In this document: in pieces, positions 35,560-45,097 of the stretch
Numbering within the stretch: position 1 is the first letter of the stretch
How the letters are laid out: every line of letters starts with the position of its first letter
Source: Streptomyces abyssalis
GTDB taxonomy: Bacteria > Actinomycetota > Actinomycetes > Streptomycetales > Streptomycetaceae
Assembly: GCF_001751365.1 (NCBI RefSeq)
Contig: NZ_LJGT01000038.1
Location: 597,540-661,539, forward strand
Length of the DNA stretch: 64,000 nucleotides
Direction of reading: 5' to 3'
Notes under the pieces: generated by a model
Databases searched by the model: none
What the model saw: the letters and a program-made list of their open reading frames with translations, nothing else
What the model was told of the DNA's origin: nothing
Position numbers and translations under genes: made by a program

Positions 35560-36450
35560 GTGAACAGGACGAGCCCCGCGAAAGGCGCACGGCCCCCGCA
35601 CGAAGTGGTCGCCGCAGCGCTACGTGAGCGAATCGACTCCGGCGAACTGCCCGCGGGCAGCCGCATTCCCACGCAGAAGGACCTGGCCGGCGAGTTCGGC
35701 GTCAACCGCACCGCGGTCCGCCAGGCCCTCCACGAGCTCAAGCGCCACGGCCTCCTCACCGACACCGGCCGCGGCGCACCGCCGACCGTCGCACGGGCGG
35801 GCGCCTCCCACGAGGCACCGAAGCCTGCGGGCACCGAGCTTGCCGAGCGTCTCTACGAGGCCTTCCGCGCCGAGGACGTCACGATCGACACGTACTCCCT
35901 CACGACGGAGACGCTCAACAACGCCCTCGCCCGGCCGCACCGCTCGATCGTCGACGGCAATCTGGCCCCCCGCTCCATCACGATGCGGGTGATCATTCCC
36001 AGCCCGGAGGCATACCTTGCCCTGCCCAGGCTCGTCGACGATCCCGATGACCGCCGCCCGCTGGACCGCCTGCACGAGCTGCAGAGGACATGGGCGACGG
36101 CGCTGCGCATGAGCCTCAGTACGTTCCGCGACCGCTACGAGATTCCTGAGGTCTCCTGCGAGATCCGGACGGTGGCCGCAACTCCCCTGCAGAAGCTCTA
36201 CATCCTCAACGGCACCGAAGCGCTCATGGGCTATTACCACGTGGTGCGTGACGAAGTGAGTTACCGGGGAGAGAGGCTGGACATGTTCGACGTCCTCGGC
36301 TTCGAGAGCTCCCTCTTCCACTTCTCCGGCGCTCCGGACAGGCAGGACAAGCAGGACGTCGCATTCATGAAGCACTGTCAGGAATGGTTCGATTCGCTGT
36401 GGGACACGATCGCCACACCGCTGGACCCGTCTGACGGCCGTTACGGGTGA
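35560..36450 (+). CDS. GntR-family transcription regulator
   Basis: 296 residues. Winged HTH at residues 15-80 (RIPTQKDLAGEFGVNRTAVR). The C-terminal domain, about 200 residues, is unlike ordinary UTRA or FCD domains and I do not recognise it. The GTG at 35560 (VNRTSPAKGA) lies 6 bp after a TACCGT box, suggesting leaderless translation. Kinase and HAD phosphatase genes follow in the same direction and probably form its regulon. Confidence 0.88.
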   Translation: MNRTSPAKGARPPHEVVAAALRERIDSGELPAGSRIPTQKDLAGEFGVNRTAVRQALHELKRHGLLTDTGRGAPPTVARAGASHEAPKPAGTELAERLYEAFRAEDVTIDTYSLTTETLNNALARPHRSIVDGNLAPRSITMRVIIPSPEAYLALPRLVDDPDDRRPLDRLHELQRTWATALRMSLSTFRDRYEIPEVSCEIRTVAATPLQKLYILNGTEALMGYYHVVRDEVSYRGERLDMFDVLGFESSLFHFSGAPDRQDKQDVAFMKHCQEWFDSLWDTIATPLDPSDGRYG

Positions 36451-36555
36451 TGAGGGTGTGGCGATTCGGCGTCTCCGCGCGAGAAACCTGCCTCCCGGCC
36501 GCTAAGGTTCCTCCACCCACGCCGGAACTGCCCGTACAGGAAAGTCGCGCAACCG

Positions 36556-37617
36556 ATGACGTCCCACACGTATCAGCAGGCCGCAAGCACCGGGACCATC
36601 GACGGCCCGCTGCAGGGACATCACCGCGAGTGGTATGTGGTGAGCCCGGACGGCGCGAAGGGCGGCGTGTCCAGACTCAAGGTGGGGCAGCCACGGGAGG
36701 ACGTCCTCTGGTTCGACCGGCGTTCCTTCACCTCCGAGGAGGAGTTGCTGCTGCGGCTTCACGGGCTCGTGCCGCGCGTCCCCCCGGTGCAGCGTGTCGG
36801 CTCTCCCGGCCCGGTCATCCTCGACTTCATCGAAGGAGATCCGCTCAACCGGCGCTCGTCTGCCGGGAGTTCCGTGACACCGGCCGTCGTGGACCAGATC
36901 ATGGAGGTCTTCTCGGCCCTGGGGCAGGTGCTGCCCGGGACCGTTCTGCAGTGGCAGATCAGCACCAGGACAGACGGGCTCAAGGACAGCGCGCAGTTCC
37001 TCCAGAGCCTGATCCGCTTCACCCGTGAAGAGGTCTACGAGCAGAGAGAGCCGGAGTTCGGCGAGCTCTTCCGCCGGCTGGGCATCCGCGGCAGGGCCGT
37101 CGCACCGGACTCGCATCTCGTGCACGAGGCGGCCGGACTGACGGCTCGTCCGTTCTGCCTGCTCCACGGCGACCTGCACCGTGCGAACTTCATCGTCGAC
37201 AACGAGAACCGGCTCTGGACGATCGACTGGGAGCTGGCCACGCTCGGCGACCCGCTCTACGACCTGGCCACCCACCTTCACCTGATGCGCTACCCCGACG
37301 ACCAGCGGCGGAAGGTGACGGAGAGGTGGAAGACCACCATGGAGAAGGTGCTCCCCGGGGCCTCGGCGGGCCTGGCGGACGATCTGCCCCGCTATCTCGC
37401 GTACAAGCGCACCCAGTCCGTCTACACAGACGTCATGCGGCACGCCATCAAGATCCGCAAGTGTGCGGCTCCCGAGGAGCGGGAGAAGCAGCTGGACGAG
37501 AGCGCGGAGGCCGTCGGGAGCGTGCTCGCGGACGCCGGCGAGTGCCTGGGGGTGTCGTCCGTGCCCGGCACCACCGAGATCAAGGACGCATACAGGGCGT
37601 ACTGCCCGACGAGCTGA
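36556..37617 (+). CDS. Aminoglycoside phosphotransferase-like small-molecule kinase
   Basis: 353 residues, APH/choline-kinase fold. The catalytic loop is CLLHGDLHRANF (HGDxxxxN) and the Mg-binding loop is TIDWELATLGDP. The N-lobe is reduced, with VILDFIEGDPLN as the hinge. The substrate is probably a sugar, amino alcohol or antibiotic-like metabolite. It follows the GntR gene by about 105 bp and precedes a HAD phosphatase by 130 bp. Confidence 0.9.
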   Translation: MTSHTYQQAASTGTIDGPLQGHHREWYVVSPDGAKGGVSRLKVGQPREDVLWFDRRSFTSEEELLLRLHGLVPRVPPVQRVGSPGPVILDFIEGDPLNRRSSAGSSVTPAVVDQIMEVFSALGQVLPGTVLQWQISTRTDGLKDSAQFLQSLIRFTREEVYEQREPEFGELFRRLGIRGRAVAPDSHLVHEAAGLTARPFCLLHGDLHRANFIVDNENRLWTIDWELATLGDPLYDLATHLHLMRYPDDQRRKVTERWKTTMEKVLPGASAGLADDLPRYLAYKRTQSVYTDVMRHAIKIRKCAAPEEREKQLDESAEAVGSVLADAGECLGVSSVPGTTEIKDAYRAYCPTS

Positions 37618-37748
37618 CCTCGCGGACCGTTCCGGCCGTTCCGGGGCCCGATCACCGCTGTACGCCGTGGCCCGCGCGGGGGATATTGGGGTGTCCCGCC
37701 GGTAGGCAGGGGACGGTGCCCCGCCGCGGACCTGGTACGAGGAGTGAA

Positions 37749-38441
37749 ATGCGCGAACTCATCGAAGCCGCGAAGGCTGTGCTCTTCGACTTCGACGGAC
37801 CCGTCTGCCACCTCTTCCAGGCACGCCCCTCGTCCGACATCGCGAAGCGGCTGCGGCAGCTCGCCGCCGCGGACACCGGCAGCGGCCGGCTGCCGCAGAC
37901 CGGTGATCCGCTGGAGATACTGCGGGCCGCCTTCGACCAGCCGGATCTCGTCGAGCGCGGTGTCGCGCGGGACATCGAGCGTGCGCTGACCGAGGAGGAG
38001 GTCGAGGCGGCTCCCCACGCCTTCCCCACCGCCTACGCGGACGCCCTCGTACGTACGCTCGCCGCCACCGGACGCCAGCTCGCCGTCACGACGAACAACT
38101 CGCAGCAGGCGGTGGAGCGTTACCTGGAGACGCGCCGGACGGAGGAGCTGTTCGCGGGACGTATCCACGGGCGCGACGCCGAAGGCGGCTCACTGCGCCT
38201 CAAGCCCGACCCCGACTGTCTGCTGCGCGCCCTGAAGTCCACGGGCACGCCCGCACAGGAGGCGCTGATGATCGGGGACGCGCCACGCGACCTGGAGGCG
38301 GCACGCGCCGCCGGGGTGGCCTTTCTCGGCTACGCGCGCGACGAGCGCAAGGAGGAGCAGCTCCGTGAGGCGGGCGCGGAGCACGTCACCGACTCCCTGC
38401 GGGGCATCCTCGTGATCGTGGACCCGCGCGCGCACGTGTGA
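37749..38441 (+). CDS. HAD-family hydrolase (phosphatase)
   Basis: 230 residues. Motif I LFDFDGPVC carries the nucleophilic Asp; motif II is AVTTNNS; motif III/IV includes LKPDP and MIGDAPRDLEAARAAG. ACGAGGAG precedes the ATG. Paired with the upstream kinase, it could remove the phosphate the kinase adds or act on a related sugar phosphate. Confidence 0.92.
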   Translation: MRELIEAAKAVLFDFDGPVCHLFQARPSSDIAKRLRQLAAADTGSGRLPQTGDPLEILRAAFDQPDLVERGVARDIERALTEEEVEAAPHAFPTAYADALVRTLAATGRQLAVTTNNSQQAVERYLETRRTEELFAGRIHGRDAEGGSLRLKPDPDCLLRALKSTGTPAQEALMIGDAPRDLEAARAAGVAFLGYARDERKEEQLREAGAEHVTDSLRGILVIVDPRAHV

Positions 38442-38503
38442 GCCGGTACGAACGGGGCGGCGCGGCGCCACCGTGGCCGCCGCCGGGCCCGTCCGTACCG
38501 GCT
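38441..38503. terminator. Bidirectional terminator between HAD and MMPL genes
   Basis: AGCCGGTACG (38441-38450) pairs perfectly with CGTACCGGCT (38494-38503), with GC-rich sequence folding inside the loop. It lies between convergent genes. Confidence 0.6.
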
Positions 38504-38511
38504 TCACCGGG

Positions 38512-40878
38512 TCAGGCTTCGCGCTCGTGATGTTCCAGTTCGACCTTCGGCAGCACCTTGCGCAGGGGTGCCGGGAGCCACCAGGCGCCGCGCCCGAGCA
38601 GCTGCATCACCGCGGGCACGACCAGGCACCGGATCACGACGGCGTCCAGCAGGATCGCCACCGCCAGGCCCAGGCCGAACTGCTGCAGCATGCGGTCCGG
38701 GCTCAGTACGAACGCCGCGAAGACGACGATCATGATGGCGCCCGCAGCTGTGATCACCTTGCCGGTGTGGGCGAGCCCTTCGCGTACCGCGAGCGCGGGG
38801 TCCTTCGTACGTACCCACTCCTCGTGGATACGGGAGAGCAGGAAGACCTCGTAGTCCATCGAGAGCCCGAAGACGATCGCGAAGATCATCACGGGGATGA
38901 ACGCCTCCACCGGCCCCGGCTGCGCGCCGAACCAGCCGTGCTGGAAGACGAGCGTGATCACGCCGAGCGACGCCCCGATGCTCAGCAGGTTCAGCACCGC
39001 CGCCTTCAGCGGGATCAGCAGGGACCGGAAGACGGCCATCAGCAGCAGTGCCGACAGGCCCACGACCACGGCGACGAAGAGCGGCATGCGGTCCGCGACC
39101 GTCGAGGCGAAGTCCTCGGACGCCGCCGTCGGGCCGCCGATGTGGAAGGCGGCGCCGGTCCGCTCCTCCAGCGGTGGCAGTACGTCCTGACGCAGCGAGG
39201 TCACCAGCCGCGAGGTGGCCTCGTCCTGGGGCGCCGAGTCCGGGAAGGCGAGAACGGTTGCGGCTCCGGAGTCCCGCGCGGGGAGGGGCGGGGTCGTACC
39301 CGCGACGCCGGGAGTACGGGAGACCTCGGCGCGCAGCGCGGCCGCGGCGTCGGCGGCCGTACCGTCCCCTTCGCCGTCGCCGCTCTCGGCCACGATGACG
39401 AGAGGGCCGTTGAAGCCCGGCCCGAAGCCGTCGGCGAGGAGGTCGTACGCGGCGCGGCTCGACTTGGTCTCCGGGTCGGTGCCCGAGTCCGCGAAGCCCA
39501 GCCGGATGTCGAGCGCCGGTGCGGCGAGTGCGCCGAGCGCCACCACCGAGACCAGCAGGGACGCCCAGGGCCTGCGCTGCACTGCGGCAGCCCAGCGGCG
39601 CCAGCGTGCGCCTTCCGGGAGATACGCCGCCTGGGAGCCGGCGGGGGGTACGGAATCGGCGGGGTCGACAGGATCGGCGGGGTCGACGGGGTCGACGGGG
39701 TCGACGGGGGCACGTTCGCCGGGCGCTCCGGCGGGTCGCGCCTGCCGCCGGGCCGCCCGCCGGGCGACGTTGCGTTCGATGCGGCGGCCCGCGACGGCGA
39801 GCAGCGCCGGCAGCAGCGTCAGCGACGCGAGCATCGTCACCAGTACGGTCAGCGCCACCGCCAGGGCCACCCCCTGCAACGACCCCAGCCCCAGCACCAC
39901 GAGCCCCAGCAGCGCGATGATCACCGTGCAGCCGGCGAAGAAGACGGTGCGGCCCGCGGCGTCCATCGCGATACGGTTCGCGCGCTCACGGTCGGCCCCG
40001 CGCAGCAGCTCGAACCTGTACCGGGAGAAGATCAGCAGCGCGTAGTCGATGCCCACGCCGAGCCCGACGAGCATCATGACGTACGGAGTGAAGTCGGCGA
40101 TCGTGAAGGCGTGCGAGGCGGTGACGATCAGCCCGAGCGCCGTGCCCACCGCGAAGACCGCCGTCAGCACGGGAACGCTCGCCGCGACGAGCGACCCGAA
40201 GAGGAAGACCAGGATCACCAACGCGCCCAGCATTCCGGCGCCTTCGGCCGCGCCGCCCTCGGACTCCTCCGCGGCACGGGCCGCCTCACCGCCCAACTCC
40301 GCCTGGAGACCGTCCCCTTCGACGCTCTTCGCCACCTCCAGGATGCGCTTGGTGTGCTCGGTCGGAATGTGCTCCGCCTTGCTGTCGAGGACGACCGTCG
40401 CATAGGCGGTCGCACCGTCCCGCGAGACCGCCGACGGGTCCTGGTAGGGGCTCCTGATCTGCGAGACGCCCTCCAGCGTGGCGGCCTCCTTCAGCATCGG
40501 TTCGACGCGCTCCCGTACGGCGGTGGCCCGTACGCCCCCTCCGCCCTCGTCGTGCAGCACGATCTGCACGCTGTCGCCCGCCTGCGCGGAGCCGTGTTCC
40601 TGCATCACCTTCAGGGCACGGTCGGCGTCGGTGCCGGGGAGGGAGAAGTCGTTGCGGTAGGAGTCGCCGACGGCTCCGGCAAGCATCTGCGTGCCGGCGA
40701 GAACCGCGATCCAGAGCAGCAGCGCCCACCAGCGGCGGCGCGCGGAGAGCCCGGCGACGCGTGCGAAGACGCCCCTTCCGTCGTGGCGGGACGTGCCGTC
40801 GCGGGATGTGCCTTCGGGAGACGTGTCGTCGTGGTCGGTGGGGCCGTGCGGCGGCCCCGTGTCCGTACGGTGCATCAC
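38512..40878 (-). CDS. MMPL-family RND transporter
   Basis: 788 residues with two repeats of one plus five transmembrane helices and two extracytoplasmic domains. Signatures are GLGVGIDYALLIFSRYR and FGLSMDYEVFLLSRIHEEW, each with the proton-relay Asp. MMPL proteins export lipids or other hydrophobic molecules. GTG 40878 lies 8 bp after GGAG; the ATG one codon later is the alternative. The 270 bp upstream (40879-41150) contain no gene. Confidence 0.93.
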   Translation of the reverse strand: MMHRTDTGPPHGPTDHDDTSPEGTSRDGTSRHDGRGVFARVAGLSARRRWWALLLWIAVLAGTQMLAGAVGDSYRNDFSLPGTDADRALKVMQEHGSAQAGDSVQIVLHDEGGGGVRATAVRERVEPMLKEAATLEGVSQIRSPYQDPSAVSRDGATAYATVVLDSKAEHIPTEHTKRILEVAKSVEGDGLQAELGGEAARAAEESEGGAAEGAGMLGALVILVFLFGSLVAASVPVLTAVFAVGTALGLIVTASHAFTIADFTPYVMMLVGLGVGIDYALLIFSRYRFELLRGADRERANRIAMDAAGRTVFFAGCTVIIALLGLVVLGLGSLQGVALAVALTVLVTMLASLTLLPALLAVAGRRIERNVARRAARRQARPAGAPGERAPVDPVDPVDPADPVDPADSVPPAGSQAAYLPEGARWRRWAAAVQRRPWASLLVSVVALGALAAPALDIRLGFADSGTDPETKSSRAAYDLLADGFGPGFNGPLVIVAESGDGEGDGTAADAAAALRAEVSRTPGVAGTTPPLPARDSGAATVLAFPDSAPQDEATSRLVTSLRQDVLPPLEERTGAAFHIGGPTAASEDFASTVADRMPLFVAVVVGLSALLLMAVFRSLLIPLKAAVLNLLSIGASLGVITLVFQHGWFGAQPGPVEAFIPVMIFAIVFGLSMDYEVFLLSRIHEEWVRTKDPALAVREGLAHTGKVITAAGAIMIVVFAAFVLSPDRMLQQFGLGLAVAILLDAVVIRCLVVPAVMQLLGRGAWWLPAPLRKVLPKVELEHHEREA

Positions 40879-41150
40879 ACTGCACGCTCCATGGGAGAGG
40901 ATCCGGCGTTGTTCACGTCGGAAAGCGTGCGCGCGAGGAGACCGCCCCGGCGTCGGCCCACGGCTGTGACCTGGAGTACCGCGCTGGTTGCTCCGGCAGC
41001 GGCGGGCCTACCCCACCGGTTGCGAGCGGCCCCGAGAGGTCCCCGAGGGCGACCCTGACGAGCACCCTGAGACGGCCGCCGGACCTCCGCAGCCGGGGCG
41101 GGGGCCCGGACCGGGCCGGGACCGCCCGGACCGCCCCGGTGCCGCCGGGC

Positions 41151-41816
41151 TCAGTCCAGCCAGCCGGGCGTGATCATGCCCGACTCGTAGGCGAGGATGA
41201 CCAGTTGGGCCCTGTCCCGTACGTCCAGCTTCGTCATCAGCCTGCTGACGTGGGTCTTGGCAGTGGCAGGGCTGAGCACGAGCCGCCGGGCGATCTCGTC
41301 GTTCGTCAGGCCCGCCCCGACCAGCGCCATGACCTCGCGCTCGCGCTCCGTGAGCGCGTTCAGCCGCGGCCCCGGCTCCGGGCGCTGCACACGGCCCGCG
41401 AACTCCGAGATCAGACGGCGCGTGACCGAGGGCGCGATGAGCGCGTCGCCCCGGGCGACGACCCGCACCGCGTGCAGCAGCTCCTCGGGCTCGGTGTCCT
41501 TGACGAGGAAGCCGGAGGCCCCGGCGCGCAGCGCCCCGTAGACGTAGTCGTCGACGTCGAAGGTCGTGAGGATCACCACGCGCACGGCCGCCAGACGTTC
41601 GTCGCCGGCGATGTCCCTCGTGGCCTCGAGACCGTCCCGGTCCGGCATGCGGATGTCCATCAGGACGACGTCGGGCCTCAACTCCCTTGCGAGACGCACC
41701 GCTTCGGCTCCGTCGGCGGCCTCTCCGACGACGTCGATGTCGTCCTCGTCGACGAGGATCGAACGGAAGCCCGCGCGCACGAGCGTCTGGTCGTCCGCGA
41801 GGAGTACGCGGATCAC
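41151..41816 (-). CDS. NarL/LuxR-type response regulator
   Basis: 221 residues. Receiver: DDQ (8-10), phospho-acceptor Asp in VVLMDIRMPDRDG, Lys in FLVKD. LuxR HTH: LTEREREVMALVGAGLTNDE and SPATAKTHVSRLMTKL. The GTG start overlaps the kinase stop by 4 bp (GTGA), so it is co-translated with the kinase. Confidence 0.95.
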   Translation of the reverse strand: MIRVLLADDQTLVRAGFRSILVDEDDIDVVGEAADGAEAVRLARELRPDVVLMDIRMPDRDGLEATRDIAGDERLAAVRVVILTTFDVDDYVYGALRAGASGFLVKDTEPEELLHAVRVVARGDALIAPSVTRRLISEFAGRVQRPEPGPRLNALTEREREVMALVGAGLTNDEIARRLVLSPATAKTHVSRLMTKLDVRDRAQLVILAYESGMITPGWLD

Positions 41817-43186
41817 ATGCCCTCCCCGAAGTCGCGCAGCGGCAGCCTCGCCTCGACGACGAAGCCGGTGGCCGCACCCGGCGCACCGGCACCCGCGCCG
41901 CCGGGCGGGGCGTATGCGTTCCGCGCCGTCAGCGTCCCGCCGAGCGCACGCGCCCGTTCCGCCATGCCGCTGATGCCGCTGCCTTCCCCGGCGTCTCCGG
42001 CGCTTCCGCTGCCTCCGCTGGTGCGACCGCCTGCGCCGCCGTCTCCGGCGTCTCCGCCGTCTCCGCCGTCTCCGGCGTCCGTCGCCCCTGGCGTCGCTCC
42101 GGGCGCGGCCCCCTGACCGTCGTCCTCGATCCGTACCCGCAGTACGGCCGGCTCCCCCTCACTCTCGCGCCCGTCCTCACCTGCGTCCTCGTCCCACACG
42201 CGTACCCGTACGGTGCGGGCCCTCGCGTGCCGCACGACGTTCGTCAGCGACTCCTGCACGATGCGGTACGCGCCCGTCCCCACCTGCGGCGGCAGTTCAG
42301 CGCGTACGTCCACCTCCACGCGTACGTCGATGCCCGCTCTCCTCGCACCCCCGGCCAGCCCTTCGACGTCCGCGGGCGACAGCCCCTCCCGCCCCGCGGG
42401 CATCGCGGGCGACCTCGGGGCGGCTTCGTCGACCTGTCTCAACACCCCCAGTGTGGCGCGCAGTTCGCGCAGGGCGTCCCGTCCGGCGTCCCGCACGGAC
42501 TCCATGGCCTCCACCAACTCCCCCGTACGGGAAGGGTCCTTGGCCTGCCGGTGCAGAGCCGCGTTCGCCTGCACGTTGATCAGCGAGATGCTGTGGCCCA
42601 GCGCGTCGTGCAACTCCCTTGCGATACGCAGCCGTTCCTCGGCCGCCGACTGCCGCGCGCGTACGTCCTTCTCCCGCTCGGCGGCCAGGGCCCGCTGCTC
42701 CGCCTCGTGCAGATACGCCTGCCGCGTGCGGTGCGCGTACCCGGCTGCGACCAGCCCCACGAACCAGCCGACGAGCAGGAACAGGGCCGAGTCGTCGACG
42801 TGCCGGGCCCGGCCGGACAGGCCCAGTTCGCCGTAGGCCACGGCCAGCAGGGTCACCAGCGCGATCGTCACGGCGGCGACGAGACGGCCCTCGGCGGCGA
42901 CGGTGTACAGGGCCACGCCGAAGGCCAGCACCAGCAGCGGCACGTCCTCACCGCTGAGGGGGAAGTAGACCCCGGCACAGGCCAGGACAAGGACCGCCAC
43001 GGGCACCGGCCACCTGTGCCGCCACAGCAGCGCCACGCAGCCCACCACCGTCAGCGCCCACCCGGCGGCCTGACGTCCGGGTGAGGTCTCCACGTCGCCG
43101 CGCACGAGGAAGGTCCACACCGCCCAGACCACGGCCGCGACGAGCGCCGCCACGACGGGAAGGGTGCGGGGCGCGGAGACGGGCAT
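41813..43186 (-). CDS. NarL-partner histidine kinase (HisKA_3 family)
   Basis: 457 residues. Four or five N-terminal membrane helices, a short coiled coil (AEQRALAAEREKDVRARQ), HisKA_3 with RIARELHDALGHSISLINVQ, then the HATPase domain (VQESLTNVVRHA). A Gly/Asp-rich stretch (DAGDGGDGGDAGDGGAGG), encoded by 9-bp repeats near 42030-42090, separates DDGQG from GSGISGMAERARALGG inside the ATP-binding domain. ATG 43186 is chosen. Confidence 0.9.
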   Translation of the reverse strand: MPVSAPRTLPVVAALVAAVVWAVWTFLVRGDVETSPGRQAAGWALTVVGCVALLWRHRWPVPVAVLVLACAGVYFPLSGEDVPLLVLAFGVALYTVAAEGRLVAAVTIALVTLLAVAYGELGLSGRARHVDDSALFLLVGWFVGLVAAGYAHRTRQAYLHEAEQRALAAEREKDVRARQSAAEERLRIARELHDALGHSISLINVQANAALHRQAKDPSRTGELVEAMESVRDAGRDALRELRATLGVLRQVDEAAPRSPAMPAGREGLSPADVEGLAGGARRAGIDVRVEVDVRAELPPQVGTGAYRIVQESLTNVVRHARARTVRVRVWDEDAGEDGRESEGEPAVLRVRIEDDGQGAAPGATPGATDAGDGGDGGDAGDGGAGGRTSGGSGSAGDAGEGSGISGMAERARALGGTLTARNAYAPPGGAGAGAPGAATGFVVEARLPLRDFGEGM

Positions 43187-43276
43187 GCGGTGAAGCGTAC
43201 GTAAGGTGGGAAGCAGTGGCACCGTGCCGGGCGCACACTCCCCGGCCGCCCGGCGCAGCAGCACGAGGAGGACGCG

Positions 43277-43699
43277 ATGACCGACGCCCCGATGCCCGCG
43301 AGCAACGAGCCGGCACACGACCCCGAGGTGATGGAGCTCGCCCAGAAGATCTTCGGGCTGGCACGGCACGGCGACACGGACACGATCGCGGCCTACGTCG
43401 ACGCGGGTGTCCCCGTGAACCTCACCAACGACAGCGGAGACTCCCTCATCATGCTCGCGGCCTATCACGGCCACGCGGACGCCGTTCGGGCCCTGCTCGA
43501 CCGCGGTGCCGACCCCGGCAAGCCCAACGACCGCGGCCAGGTGCCGATCGCGGGCGCCGTCTTCAAGGGCGAGGACGAGGTCGTACGTGTGCTCCTGGCG
43601 GCCGGAGCGGACCCGCGGGCGGGCGAGCCGTCGGCGGTCGAGACCGCGCGGATGTTCGAGAAGAAGGAGCTGCTGGAGCTGTTCGGCGAGAGCGCGTAG
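43277..43699 (+). CDS. Ankyrin-repeat protein
   Basis: 140 residues with about three ankyrin repeats: GDTDTIAAYVDAGVPVNLTN, GDSLIMLAAYHGHADAVRAL and GQVPIAGAVFKGEDEVVRVL. A cytosolic protein-interaction module; the partner is unknown. It is divergent from the kinase gene with a 90-bp gap. Confidence 0.92.
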   Translation: MTDAPMPASNEPAHDPEVMELAQKIFGLARHGDTDTIAAYVDAGVPVNLTNDSGDSLIMLAAYHGHADAVRALLDRGADPGKPNDRGQVPIAGAVFKGEDEVVRVLLAAGADPRAGEPSAVETARMFEKKELLELFGESA

Positions 43700-43748
43700 C
43701 CGCCGGTCATCGGCTCCGGGGTGACAGGGCACCGGGCCCGGTGCGCCT

Positions 43749-43841
43749 GGTGCGGGTCCGGTACGGGTGCCCGGTGCGAGCCCGCTGCGGACCGGTGCCG
43801 ACCGACCGGTGCGCGTCCGCTCTCGAAGCCGGACCCGCACC
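43749..43841. terminator. Large inverted repeat between convergent genes
   Basis: GGTGCGGGTCCGG (43749-43761) is perfectly complementary to CCGGACCCGCACC (43829-43841). The 67-bp loop is full of CCGGTGC/ACCGGTG copies. Probably a bidirectional terminator. Confidence 0.55.
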
Positions 43842-43869
43842 GGTTCGCGTCCGTTCCGCGTCCGAAGAC

Positions 43870-44988
43870 CTACCGCGGCTCCTCCACCACATCCGCGACG
43901 ACACAGCTGACGTTGTCGGGCCCGCCCGACCGGTGCGCCAGCCCGACCAGTTCCCGGGCGGTCTCCTCCGGCCCGGCGGTCCCGGCGACCACGCCCCGCA
44001 CCTGTTCCTCCGGCACGACCGACGTCAGCCCGTCCGAGCAGAGCAGATAGCGGTCGCCTGCCAGCACGTTCTGCAGCCGCACGTCCGGCCTGTCGTCCCG
44101 CCGCCCCATGAGCGCCCTCATCAGCAGCGCGCGCTTCGGGTGCGAGGCGGCCTCCTCCTCGCTGATCCGGCCCTCGTCCACCATCGAACGCACGAGGGTG
44201 TGGTCGTGGGTGATCTGGAAGAAGCCGCCGTCCCGCAGGAGGTACGCGCGCGTGTCGCCGATGTGCACGAGTGCGAGCTGCGACCCCGTCCACAGCATCG
44301 CGGTGAGCGTGGTGCCGGCCTCGCTGCCGTCCGCCGACGAGGCGACGACGTCGCCGACCGCGCTGTCGGCGCGCGCGATGGTGTCGTCGAGGACGTTGAG
44401 CAGGTCCGCCGCCGGAAGGTCTCCCTCCTCCAGCTGCTTGAGCGTGTCGACCGCGGCCGCGCTGGCGGGGCCGCCGCTGCCGCCGAATCCGTCCGCCACG
44501 GCGAGCAGACGCGAACCGGCGTACGCCGCGTCCTGGTTGCCCTCCCGTACGAGCCCGGCGTCGGTCAGTGCGGCGTAGCGGATCGCGAGCGGTCTGTCGT
44601 TGTGCGGCATCGTGGCGTCCTTCCGTGACAAGTGGTCGATGAGGAAGGCGGCCATGTCGCGCCGGGTGGCCACGTCGTTCTCGAAGTGCGCCCACCAGGC
44701 CCGGATCTCGCGCGCGGCCGCGGGCCCGTCCAGTCCGTCCAGTTCACGGATGCGGGCCAGCGGCATGCCGAGGCGGCGCAGCCACGCCACCAGCCGGGCG
44801 TGCTCCAGCTGCCCGGGTGCGTAGAGGCGGTAGCCGGTCTCCGGATCGACGCGGGCAGGGGGCAGCAGCCCGAGCTCGTCGTAGAGACGCAGCGCCTTCG
44901 GCGACAGCCGGGACGCCCTCGCGAACGCCCCGATCGTCAGCAGCCCCAGCCCCGCGCCCGTACCCGCCGCCCCGGCGCTCTCTCCCAT
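43870..44988 (-). CDS. MerR-type HTH fused to PP2C-type Ser/Thr phosphatase
   Basis: 372 residues. The N-terminal MerR winged helix (LTIGAFARASRLSPKALRLY; GYRLYAPGQLEHARLV) is followed by a helical linker. From about residue 135 there is a complete PP2C domain: DAGLVREGNQD, LAVADGFGG, LVHIGDTRAYLL, LLCSDGLTSVV and GGPDNVSCVV. The metal-binding Asp residues are present, so the phosphatase should be active. GGGGAG precedes the ATG. Targets of either domain are unknown. Confidence 0.93.
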   Translation of the reverse strand: MGESAGAAGTGAGLGLLTIGAFARASRLSPKALRLYDELGLLPPARVDPETGYRLYAPGQLEHARLVAWLRRLGMPLARIRELDGLDGPAAAREIRAWWAHFENDVATRRDMAAFLIDHLSRKDATMPHNDRPLAIRYAALTDAGLVREGNQDAAYAGSRLLAVADGFGGSGGPASAAAVDTLKQLEEGDLPAADLLNVLDDTIARADSAVGDVVASSADGSEAGTTLTAMLWTGSQLALVHIGDTRAYLLRDGGFFQITHDHTLVRSMVDEGRISEEEAASHPKRALLMRALMGRRDDRPDVRLQNVLAGDRYLLCSDGLTSVVPEEQVRGVVAGTAGPEETARELVGLAHRSGGPDNVSCVVADVVEEPR

Positions 44989-45097
44989 GTCCGCTCCCCT
45001 CCCTCACACCGGGCACCTCGCCCGGTCCGCCTGATGCTGCGGCTTCCCCCAAGGACAAGGTCAAGCACCGCCCCGAAGCAGGCCGCCAGAGCCTCTG

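Noticed and set aside
40965..41000. A MerR-type operator (GGAGTACC...GGTTGCTCC) upstream of the MMPL gene
   Set aside because: The dyad is imperfect and no promoter with long spacing could be placed around it on the minus strand.
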